Shown here in pieces: positions 8,168-13,291 of a DNA stretch of 13,291 bases. Numbering within the stretch: position 1 is the stretch's first letter; each line of letters begins with the position of its first letter. A program made the position numbers and the translations under genes. The DNA comes from an uncultured Paenibacillaceae bacterium (lineage in GTDB: Bacteria; Bacillota; Bacilli; Aneurinibacillales; Aneurinibacillaceae), in NCBI GenBank assembly GCA_937874515.1, contig CALNBV010000197.1, positions 1 through 13,291 of the forward strand, written 5' to 3'. A model generated the notes under the pieces. That model did no database searches and was not told where the DNA came from. It saw only the letters and a list, made by a program, of their open reading frames with translations.

Positions 8168-9361
8168 TTATTTATTGCCATGTTCCATATCAAATACTTG
8201 TTGTACGTCTTTATCCCCGCGTCCAGAGATATTGACAATAAGGGTCTGATCTTTCGAGAGTGTTGGGGCAAGCTTCATGGCATAGGCAACAGCGTGAGAG
8301 CTTTCTAAAGCTGGAATAATCCCCTCGATCATGGATAATTGATGGAACGCATTTAAAGCCTCTTCATCAGTAATTGATACGTATTCAGCTCTGCCAATGG
8401 ATTTATAGTAACTATGTTCTGGACCAACACCAGGATAATCAAGACCTGCGGCAATGGAGTGGGCTTCACCTACACCGTCTTCCCCATCACCTTTCAGCAT
8501 AAAACATTTGAATCCATGGATAACACCTGGTTCCCCTTTACTTAAAGAAGCGGCATGTTGTCCTGAAGCTAATCCCCTTCCACCTGGCTCAACCCCTACA
8601 ATCTTAACATCCTGATCGTCAAAGAAAGGTGCAAATAAACCAATGGCGTTACTGCCGCCACCAACACAGGCGACGATATAATCAGGTAATCGCCCTTCTT
8701 TTTCCAAATGCTGTGCTCGAGCTTCTTGACCAATAATGGATTGGAAATGTCTAACAATCGTTGGGTAAGGATGGGGACCTACGGCAGATCCAATAAGATA
8801 GAATGTATTTGTATAATTCGTAGCGTAATCGATTAATGCTGCATCCACAGCTTCTTTAAGGGTCCGTGCACCCTCCGTAACAGCGACAACTTTGGCCCCT
8901 AACAATTCCATTCGAAAAACGTTTAACGCCTGGCGACGGGTGTCCTCCTCGCCCATATAAACGACGCATTCCATACCAAATAAGGCACAGGCTGTTGCCG
9001 TTGCTACCCCATGTTGTCCTGCCCCTGTTTCCGCAATGATTCGCTTGGCCCCCATTCTTTTTGCCAAAAGAACTTGTCCAAGCACATTATTAATTTTATG
9101 AGCACCTGTATGGTTTAAATCTTCACGTTTTAAGTAAATTTTCGCTCCGCCCATTTTTTCGGTTAAACGTTGTGCAAAATATAATGGGTTAGGACGACCA
9201 GCATATTCTTTTAAATAGTAATTTAATTCTTCATTAAATGATTCATCATCTTTGTATTTTTCAAAGGCAGCTTCTAATTCGTCCAGGGCTTTTTGTAATG
9301 GTTCAGGTACAAAACTCCCCCCGAATTCTCCAAAATAACCTTTTTCAGTTGTTTGTTCCAT
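8168..9361 (-). CDS. trpB: Tryptophan synthase beta subunit TrpB
   Basis: This 397-residue PLP enzyme condenses indole with L-serine to give tryptophan. It is the normal length and all key residues are in place. The Schiff-base lysine is K89 in HTGAHKINN, the catalytic glutamate is E111 in AETGAGQHG, and the phosphate-binding GGGSNA spans 234-239. D307 lies in GLDYPGVGPEHSY and the pyridine-nitrogen serine is S379 in VNISGRG. These correspond, with a shift of two, to K87, E109, D305 and S377 of the Salmonella enzyme, so it is TrpB1-type and should be active. It stands alone: neither trpA nor any other trp gene is in the window, and both flanks are unrelated genes. The ATG at 9361 has GAGGAG nine bases upstream. 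Its own promoter and terminator make it a single-gene unit. Confidence 0.96.
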   Translation of the reverse strand: MEQTTEKGYFGEFGGSFVPEPLQKALDELEAAFEKYKDDESFNEELNYYLKEYAGRPNPLYFAQRLTEKMGGAKIYLKREDLNHTGAHKINNVLGQVLLAKRMGAKRIIAETGAGQHGVATATACALFGMECVVYMGEEDTRRQALNVFRMELLGAKVVAVTEGARTLKEAVDAALIDYATNYTNTFYLIGSAVGPHPYPTIVRHFQSIIGQEARAQHLEKEGRLPDYIVACVGGGSNAIGLFAPFFDDQDVKIVGVEPGGRGLASGQHAASLSKGEPGVIHGFKCFMLKGDGEDGVGEAHSIAAGLDYPGVGPEHSYYKSIGRAEYVSITDEEALNAFHQLSMIEGIIPALESSHAVAYAMKLAPTLSKDQTLIVNISGRGDKDVQQVFDMEHGNK

Positions 9362-9461
9362 CTCTGAAAACTCCTCTCAGCTAGTCAGTTTGCTAATTTA
9401 AGAGTTATTTTACTATAATTAAGGTTAGGTTTGAATAAAGAAAAATTGGATATCCCTATTC
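9362..9461. other. Divergent intergenic region between trpB and the rpsD promoter
   Basis: These 100 bases carry the trpB ribosome binding site and probable promoter on the minus strand, and an AT-rich stretch with the palindrome GGATATCC (9448-9455). I see no T-box, TRAP-type (G/T)AG repeats or other tryptophan-responsive leader before trpB. Confidence 0.6.
9407..9435 (-). promoter_or_regulatory. Probable trpB promoter
   Basis: On the minus strand TTCAAA (9435-9430), 17 bases and TAAAAT (9412-9407) form a moderate sigma-A promoter. An overlapping TATAGT (9417-9412) is an alternative -10 box. Either would give a leader of only about 40-45 bases before the trpB start, too short for an attenuator. 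Confidence 0.4.
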
Positions 9462-9489
9462 TTGACTTTTATTCGAAACCAGGTATAAT
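9462..9489 (+). promoter_or_regulatory. Strong sigma-A promoter of rpsD
   Basis: TTGACT (9462-9467) and a perfect TATAAT (9484-9489) are 16 bases apart, preceding the structured rpsD leader. The expected start is near 9496, giving a leader of about 190 nt. The strength fits a ribosomal protein gene. Confidence 0.85.
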
Positions 9490-9496
9490 ATATTCT

Positions 9497-9686
9497 TATG
9501 TGTGTGATATAGGGTAGCATTGATTTTAGGTAAAAACGCCAGACCTTAGTTTCTCCCCGAGGAAGATCAATTCCGGAGGAGCCGCGGCGGAAACGCTACC
9601 GTCCGAAAAGCGTGCAGTGAAAAGTAGAAACTATCCTGGTGGAAGTAAACACCTAATTAATCTTACAATAAAGGAGAAACGAAAAC
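9497..9686 (+). ncRNA. Structured rpsD mRNA leader, probable S4 autoregulatory element
   Basis: The region between the promoter and the rpsD start codon is much more GC-rich and structured in its centre than its surroundings. Visible pairings are GGTAGC (9513-9518) with GCTACC (9595-9600), CGCC (9537-9540) with GGCG (9586-9589), and a nested hairpin GGAA/TTCC (9561-9564/9571-9574) extended by CTCC/GGAG. TAGTTTCT (9547-9554) can pair with AGAAACTA (9626-9633). This last helix starts inside the first two and ends outside them, making a pseudoknot. ACGCT (9593-9597) with AGCGT (9609-9613) would compete with the first helix. In B. subtilis, S4 represses its own gene through the rpsD leader, so the same role is inferred here. 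AAGGAG (9671-9676) is the ribosome binding site. Confidence 0.7.
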
Positions 9687-10283
9687 ATGGCACGTTACAC
9701 TGGCCCACGCCACAAATTAGCTCGTCGTCTTGGCATCTCTCTTGACGGAACTGGAAAAGACATTCAACGCAACTTCCCACCAGGACAACACGGACATGCT
9801 CGCCGCAAAATGAGTGAATATGCTCTTCAATTAACTGAAAAGCAAAAATTACGTCATATGTACGGTTTAATGGAAAAACAATTCGTTAAAACCTTCGAAG
9901 AAGCTGGCAAAATGTCTGGCGTACACGGCGAAAACTTCATGAAACTTCTTGAATCCCGTCTTGATAACCTCGTTTATCGTCTTGGATTCGCAACTAGCCG
10001 TCCAGGTGCTCGTCAATTAACTAGCCATGGACATATCACTGTAAACGGTAAAAAAGTAAACATTCCTTCTTACCGTGTAAAACCAGGCGATGTAATCGGC
10101 CTTCGTGAAAAAAGCCGTAACCTTGATATCGTAAAAGCATCTCTTGAAGCTCGCGCTTATCTTCCTAACTACATCAGCTTTGATGACAGCAAAGTGGAAG
10201 GTACTTATGTTCGTCTTCCTGAAAGAGATGAGCTTCCAGCTGAAATTAACGAAACCTTTATCGTTGAGTACTACTCTCGTTAA
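9687..10283 (+). CDS. rpsD: 30S ribosomal protein S4 (RpsD)
   Basis: This 198-residue primary 16S rRNA-binding protein nucleates assembly of the 30S body and affects translational accuracy. It starts MARYTGPRHKLARRLG and carries the conserved SEYALQLTEKQKLRHMYG and HGENFMKLLESRLDNLVYRLG segments. The S4 RNA-binding domain lies at about 92-155 (RPGARQLTSHGHITVNGKK and onward), and the protein ends FIVEYYSR. There are no cysteines, so it is the zinc-free (C-minus) form, as in B. subtilis. Codon use is strongly biased (mostly CGT for Arg, CTT for Leu), as expected for a highly expressed gene. The ATG has AAGGAG ten bases upstream and follows a structured leader. A strong terminator follows, so it is a single-gene unit. 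Confidence 0.98.
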   Translation: MARYTGPRHKLARRLGISLDGTGKDIQRNFPPGQHGHARRKMSEYALQLTEKQKLRHMYGLMEKQFVKTFEEAGKMSGVHGENFMKLLESRLDNLVYRLGFATSRPGARQLTSHGHITVNGKKVNIPSYRVKPGDVIGLREKSRNLDIVKASLEARAYLPNYISFDDSKVEGTYVRLPERDELPAEINETFIVEYYSR

Positions 10284-10310
10284 TTATAATCGTTTATTAA
10301 ACAGCCTAAA

Positions 10311-10361
10311 CAAAACCCTAGAAATGGTGACACCATCATTTCTAGGGTTTTGTTATTTTTT
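10311..10361 (+). terminator. Terminator of rpsD
   Basis: A perfect 16-bp stem (10311-10326 with 10337-10352, arm CAAAACCCTAGAAATG) with a 10-base loop is followed by TTA and a run of six T (10356-10361). It lies 27 bases past the rpsD stop. Confidence 0.92.
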
Positions 10362-10386
10362 GTAGTTAACATCAGACACTAATAAC

Positions 10387-10417
10387 AAAAAAAGACATCC
10401 CTTACTATAGGAATGCC
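10387..10417 (-). terminator. Terminator of tyrS
   Basis: On the minus strand GGCATTCC (10417-10410) pairs with GGGATGTC (10401-10394), including two G-U pairs, around an 8-base loop. Seven T residues follow (10393-10387). It is 16 bases after the tyrS stop and back to back with the rpsD terminator. Confidence 0.85.
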
Positions 10418-10433
10418 TTCGTGTAATTATTAT

Positions 10434-11696
10434 TTATTGAAGAGAAATTTTTGCGAATTTCCTTTTCCCTACCTGTATAACCATTCCATCTTCAAGGGCA
10501 ATTCGATCATCCACAGATTCAACTTTTTCTTCATTGATTTTAACTGCACCTTGTTGCACCATACGGCGGCCTTCCCCATTCGAAGGAACCAGCCCTAAAT
10601 CCGCAAGAAGTTTCACAATCCAAATGGATCCATCTTCTAAAGTATCTTTAGATACAACCTTTTCTGGAATATCCGTCGGTAATGCCCTTTGTTGGAACAC
10701 AGTAACAAAATGCTTCTCTGCTTCATCCGCTGCTTCTTTTCCATGGTACATCTCAACAAAGGTACGGGCCAGGCGCATTTTCAAATCCCGTGGATGAAGT
10801 GATCCATTTTCTAACCCCTGTTTGATTCCCTCTAATTCTTCGGTTGAAATACTTGTCGCCAATTCGAAATATTTCACCATCAATTCATCAGGAATGGACA
10901 TAGACTTGCCATAGATTTCATTAGGAGCCTCACTTACACCAATATAGTTCCCAAGGCTTTTGCTCATTTTTTGCACGCCATCTAAGCCTTCAAGAATCGG
11001 CAAGGTAATGGCGCATTGTGACTCCTGTCCAAATTCTTTTTGCAATTGGCGGCCCATCAGCAAATTAAACTTCTGGTCGGTTCCCCCTAATTCCACATCA
11101 CTGTTTAGAGAAACAGAATCATACCCTTGCATTAAAGGATAAAAGAATTCGTGAACGCTAATAGGCAGATTGTTTTTATACCGTTTCTCAAAGTCATCTC
11201 GTTCTAACATGCGGGCTACTGTCACCTTGGAAGCAAGGCCTACTACATCTGTAAAATTCATTTTTCCTAGCCAATGACTGTTGTAAGAAACTTCAACCTT
11301 GCTCATATCCATAATTTTCGCGAATTGCTCAGCATAGGTTTTTGCATTGGCTAAAATTTGTTCTTCTGTTAATTGCTTTCTTGTTTCTGATTTGCCAGTT
11401 GGGTCTCCAATTCTCCCTGTAAAATCTCCAATAAGCAATTGAATGGTATGTCCCAATTCTTGAAATTGGCGCAACTTATGTAGAACAACGGTATGGCCAA
11501 TATGGATATCTGGTGCAGAAGGATCAAGGCCTAACTTAATTTTCAAAGGGGTTCCCGTTACAACAGATCTCTCTATTTTTTTCCGTAATTCATCTTCAGG
11601 AACAATTTCAGCTACTCCTCTACGGATTACCTGTAGTTGTCTCTCAACTTCCTGTTTTTGTTCTTCATTTAGAATGTTTTTTTTCTCATCAATCAT
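10434..11696 (-). CDS. tyrS: Tyrosyl-tRNA synthetase (TyrZ-like, HIGH/KMSKS type)
   Basis: This 420-residue class I aminoacyl-tRNA synthetase charges tRNA-Tyr with tyrosine. The Rossmann-fold catalytic domain has HIGH at 65-68, the tyrosine-site segment YPLMQGYDSV (186-195) with VELGGTDQKFN (201-211), and KMSKS at 243-247. A C-terminal S4-like tRNA-binding domain occupies about 355-417. The canonical KMSKS and the GGTDQKFN wording place it with the TyrZ/Thermus-like group. The B. stearothermophilus and E. coli TyrS group has KFGKT in the same place. So although it sits where B. subtilis has tyrS, the protein looks like the other type; subgroup recognised from memory of motifs. The ATG at 11696 has a GAGGG site about six bases upstream. 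No T-box leader is recognisable upstream. Confidence 0.95.
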   Translation of the reverse strand: MIDEKKNILNEEQKQEVERQLQVIRRGVAEIVPEDELRKKIERSVVTGTPLKIKLGLDPSAPDIHIGHTVVLHKLRQFQELGHTIQLLIGDFTGRIGDPTGKSETRKQLTEEQILANAKTYAEQFAKIMDMSKVEVSYNSHWLGKMNFTDVVGLASKVTVARMLERDDFEKRYKNNLPISVHEFFYPLMQGYDSVSLNSDVELGGTDQKFNLLMGRQLQKEFGQESQCAITLPILEGLDGVQKMSKSLGNYIGVSEAPNEIYGKSMSIPDELMVKYFELATSISTEELEGIKQGLENGSLHPRDLKMRLARTFVEMYHGKEAADEAEKHFVTVFQQRALPTDIPEKVVSKDTLEDGSIWIVKLLADLGLVPSNGEGRRMVQQGAVKINEEKVESVDDRIALEDGMVIQVGKRKFAKISLQ

Positions 11697-11761
11697 TTTA
11701 TACCCTCACTCTCAATACAATAAATCCTAGATAGCTTGACTATTATTAAATCTAAAGAAAA

Positions 11762-11847
11762 CTTGGCTGGCGCCAAGCCTTTAGGCGCAGGCGGCGGCCT
11801 TAGTTGCCCTTATGTCGATAAGACAAAATTTATAAATTCTTATCGAC
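11762..11847. repeat. Palindrome-rich intergenic element, possibly a dispersed repeat copy
   Basis: Two clear stem-loops bracket a GC-rich core. CTTGGC (11762-11767) pairs with GCCAAG (11772-11777) around TGGC. A perfect 10-bp repeat, GTCGATAAGA (11814-11823) and TCTTATCGAC (11838-11847), encloses 14 AT-rich bases. The core between them (GGCGCAGGCGGCGGCC, from 11784) is far more GC-rich than the surrounding DNA. This compact, folded, non-coding make-up is typical of small dispersed intergenic repeats in Bacillales genomes, and the wording is reminiscent of such elements. Only one copy is in this window, so the repeat call is an inference. Confidence 0.4.
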
Positions 11848-11848
11848 T

Positions 11849-11876
11849 AAAAAAAACACCCGTCTCATTGGACGAG
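11849..11876 (-). terminator. Terminator-like hairpin in the tyrS upstream region
   Basis: On the minus strand CTCGTC (11876-11871) pairs with GACGGG (11864-11859), including one G-U pair, around a 6-base loop. TG and then eight T (11856-11849) follow. Read toward tyrS it could be a leader attenuator, or a terminator protecting tyrS from antisense reading out of the neighbouring gene. The stem is short, so efficiency is uncertain. Confidence 0.45.
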
Positions 11877-11936
11877 AGAGAACACATTTTCAAATCCATT
11901 ACAGGAAAAAACTTAGAAAAAGGCTAGTTTAAAAAC

Positions 11937-11966
11937 ATCATAACCGTAATGAGCAAGAAAATGCAA
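11937..11966 (-). promoter_or_regulatory. Possible tyrS promoter
   Basis: On the minus strand TTGCAT (11966-11961), 18 bases and TATGAT (11942-11937) resemble a sigma-A promoter. If used, tyrS would have a leader of about 235 nt that runs through the hairpin at 11849-11876 and the palindromic element. The -35 match is modest. Confidence 0.3.
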
Positions 11967-12008
11967 GAATATGTTCATACTTTCTTGTACAGTAAAAAAA
12001 ACATCTTG

Positions 12009-12017
12009 TGATATACT
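12009..12017 (+). promoter_or_regulatory. Probable extended -10 promoter of the penicillin-binding protein gene
   Basis: TGATATACT (12009-12017) is an extended -10 element (TGnTATACT) with no good -35 box at the normal distance; TTGTAC (11985-11990) is 21 bases away. The start would lie just before the GAGGGGGG ribosome binding site (12029-12036). Confidence 0.5.
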
Positions 12018-12048
12018 ATGAATAAGTCGAGGGGGGATGCTGGTATAT

Positions 12049-13291
12049 ATGGGTAAAACTACAGAAGACAAAAACACAAAAGCCGATAAAAAAAAGAAAA
12101 AGAATCTTATTTCAAAACGAATGAAATCGATTCTAAAAACCGTATCGGTCATTCTAGGTGCCGGATTTTTGCTTATCTGTGGAGCCGGTACAGGTTACGT
12201 TGCTTCTATTGTAAAAAACGAGCCAGTACGAACTTTTAGCAGTATTAAAGAAAAGGTAAATGATAATTCATTTACGACTAATGCGTATTTTCGGGATAAC
12301 ACCACAATTGGGCAACTTCAATCCCATGAAAATCGCTTTCCTGTAACATTAAATGAGGTATCACCTTACTTACTTAATGCCATTATTGCTACTGAAGATA
12401 AAAACTTCTATGAACATTATGGAGTGGACTTCTACGGTTTTTCCCGGGCTGTCTACCAACAAATTACTGGAGCTGATGTGAAAACGGGGGGAAGTACCTT
12501 AACACAACAGCTGGTAAAACAAACTTTCTTAACTCCAGAAAAAACGGCAACACGTAAAGTGAAGGAAATTTTTCTATCCTTTCGATTAGAACGAGCTTTA
12601 GAGAAAGATGAAATTTTAGAAGCTTATATAAATCGAATGTACTTTGGAAAAAACAATACTGGTTCTAACTTATATGGTGTTGAAGCTGCTGCTAAAGGTT
12701 ATTTCGGCGTACATGCAAAGGACTTAACCCTGGCCCAGTCTGCTTATTTAGCAGGGATGCTCCAATTGCCAGGTAAGTATCTCCCTACTACTGAATCAGG
12801 ATATAAAGCCGGGATGACCAGACAAAAAATCGTTTTGCAACGCATGTTAGAAACGGAGAAGATTTCCCAAAAGCAACATGATGATGCTATCAAAGTAAAT
12901 TTAAAGAGTCAGTTAAAAACAACACAAATTAAGGTATTTGATGAATACCCTTACCTTCATGAAGAGATCTTTAGAAGAGCTGCTGAAATCTTAGTCGATG
13001 AAGCAATTGCTAAAAATCCTGCATTAAAAAAGGATAGCCGTGCTGCCCTGATTGAAGATAAGAAGTTAGAAGTACAAAATGGCGGTTATCACATTTATAC
13101 CACTATTGATAAAAATGTATACGAAACTATGCAAAATATTGGGCAAAACCCATCTAACTTTAGTGGAAACAGAAAAGGTTTTCCCGAACAAGTTGGTGCT
13201 GTGATGATTAACAACAAAACAGGAGCCATTCTGGGGATGTTAGAAGGCCGAGGGTATGAACAAGGCGCTTACAACCGTGCTACCATGGCAA
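12049..13291 (+). CDS. Class A penicillin-binding protein (PBP1A family), 3' end beyond the window
   Basis: The first 414 codons are present and the frame is still open at the window edge. A lysine-rich cytoplasmic head (residues 1-30) precedes a transmembrane helix (about 31-52). The GT51 peptidoglycan glycosyltransferase domain follows with all its motifs: EDKNFYEHYGVD (catalytic E116), GGSTLTQQLVKQ (147-158), RKVKEIFLSFRLE with the second glutamate at 173, and KDEILEAYINRMYFG (186-200). After a linker, the beginning of the transpeptidase domain is seen (GGYHIYTTIDKNV, AVMINNKTGAILGM); its active-site SxxK lies beyond the edge. The enzyme polymerises lipid II and cross-links glycan strands outside the membrane. 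The chosen ATG is 12 bases after the GAGGGGGG site; an in-frame ATG at 12037 directly abuts it and is less likely. Confidence 0.95.
   Translation, partial: MGKTTEDKNTKADKKKKKNLISKRMKSILKTVSVILGAGFLLICGAGTGYVASIVKNEPVRTFSSIKEKVNDNSFTTNAYFRDNTTIGQLQSHENRFPVTLNEVSPYLLNAIIATEDKNFYEHYGVDFYGFSRAVYQQITGADVKTGGSTLTQQLVKQTFLTPEKTATRKVKEIFLSFRLERALEKDEILEAYINRMYFGKNNTGSNLYGVEAAAKGYFGVHAKDLTLAQSAYLAGMLQLPGKYLPTTESGYKAGMTRQKIVLQRMLETEKISQKQHDDAIKVNLKSQLKTTQIKVFDEYPYLHEEIFRRAAEILVDEAIAKNPALKKDSRAALIEDKKLEVQNGGYHIYTTIDKNVYETMQNIGQNPSNFSGNRKGFPEQVGAVMINNKTGAILGMLEGRGYEQGAYNRATMA

Larger units (their letters stand above)
11697..12048. other. Intergenic region between tyrS and the penicillin-binding protein gene
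   Basis: This 352-base divergent region has no convincing protein gene. From left to right it holds the tyrS ribosome binding site, a GC-rich palindromic element (11762-11847), a minus-strand terminator-like hairpin (11849-11876), a possible tyrS promoter on the minus strand and an extended -10 promoter for the penicillin-binding protein. The T-box consensus AGGGTGGNACCGCG, expected in many Bacillales tyrosyl-tRNA synthetase leaders, is not present on the minus strand. Confidence 0.7.

Noticed and set aside
7923..8249. A 108-codon plus-strand open frame spanning the phosphatase start and the trpB end
   Set aside because: It crosses a terminator hairpin and antisense parts of two firm genes, and reads as low-complexity Phe/Leu/Ser.
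9362..9461. A tryptophan-responsive leader (T-box or TRAP site) before trpB
   Set aside because: The probable promoter leaves a leader of only about 45 bases, and no regularly spaced GAG/TAG triplets or T-box sequence are present.
9687..10283. A zinc-binding N-terminal motif in S4
   Set aside because: The protein has no cysteines at all. It is the ordinary zinc-free form known from B. subtilis and not a damaged one.
11736..11927. A 63-codon plus-strand open frame with a TTG start in the tyrS-PBP intergenic region
   Set aside because: It has no ribosome binding site. It runs straight through the two stem-loops of the palindromic element and the terminator-like hairpin, and its product resembles no family I know. 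It is better explained as repeat sequence read by chance.
11697..11945. A T-box riboswitch before tyrS
   Set aside because: Expected from B. subtilis, but I found no AGGGTGGNACCGCG motif on the minus strand. The only terminator-like hairpin is about 150 bases from the gene with too little room upstream for Stem I.
11913..12152. A 79-codon minus-strand open frame overlapping the start of the PBP gene
   Set aside because: It is antisense to the lysine-rich head and membrane helix of the penicillin-binding protein; its Phe-rich make-up is the mirror of AAA/AAG codons.

Overview
The window looks like chromosomal DNA from a low-GC, endospore-former-type Firmicute of the order Bacillales. The case rests on the core gene content and order: ezrA, a RefZ-type TetR regulator, a GAF/GGDEF protein, rpsD and tyrS lie together much as in Bacillus subtilis. 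Strong AGGAGG-type ribosome binding sites, GTG and TTG starts, and hairpin-plus-T-tract terminators agree with this. Genus and species cannot be read from the sequence alone. I see no transposase, integrase, tRNA, rRNA, CRISPR array or phage gene.

Layout. (1) 1-1841, plus strand: the 3' end of a DUF485 membrane-protein gene, then an ActP/YwcA-type sodium:solute (acetate-like) symporter. Two consecutive hairpins follow (1857-1964), and the second is a perfect palindrome serving the convergent ezrA gene as well. (2) 7967-1964, minus strand, a probable five-gene unit read right to left: histidine phosphatase, a large GAF/GGDEF diguanylate cyclase (DgcP-like), a TVP38/VTT membrane protein, RefZ and EzrA. 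Gaps are 31, 63, 34 and 1 bases. A likely internal promoter precedes the membrane protein gene. (3) 8168-9361, minus strand: a lone, apparently intact trpB with its own terminator. (4) 9362-10361, plus strand: a strong sigma-A promoter, a roughly 190-nt structured leader and rpsD (ribosomal protein S4), then a strong terminator. (5) 10387-11696, minus strand: tyrosyl-tRNA synthetase of the HIGH/KMSKS (TyrZ-like) type. (6) 11697-12048: a 352-base intergenic stretch with a palindrome-rich, repeat-like element, a minus-strand terminator-like hairpin and probable divergent promoters. (7) 12049 to the end, plus strand: the 5' part of a class A penicillin-binding protein, cut by the window edge.

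How the genes work together. The minus-strand cluster joins two regulators of FtsZ ring placement (RefZ and EzrA), packed so tightly that translational coupling is likely, to a c-di-GMP synthase with several ligand-sensing domains. The bifunctional cell-wall synthase at the right edge adds to the cell-division and envelope theme. rpsD and tyrS are translation housekeeping genes that converge on back-to-back terminators.

Most of the window is conserved core genome, and I found no convincing undescribed protein system. The parts most worth a second look are non-coding: the rpsD leader, which can fold as a pseudoknot, and the palindromic element with its terminator-like hairpin upstream of tyrS. 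The solitary trpB and the TyrRS type at this locus also merit checking.
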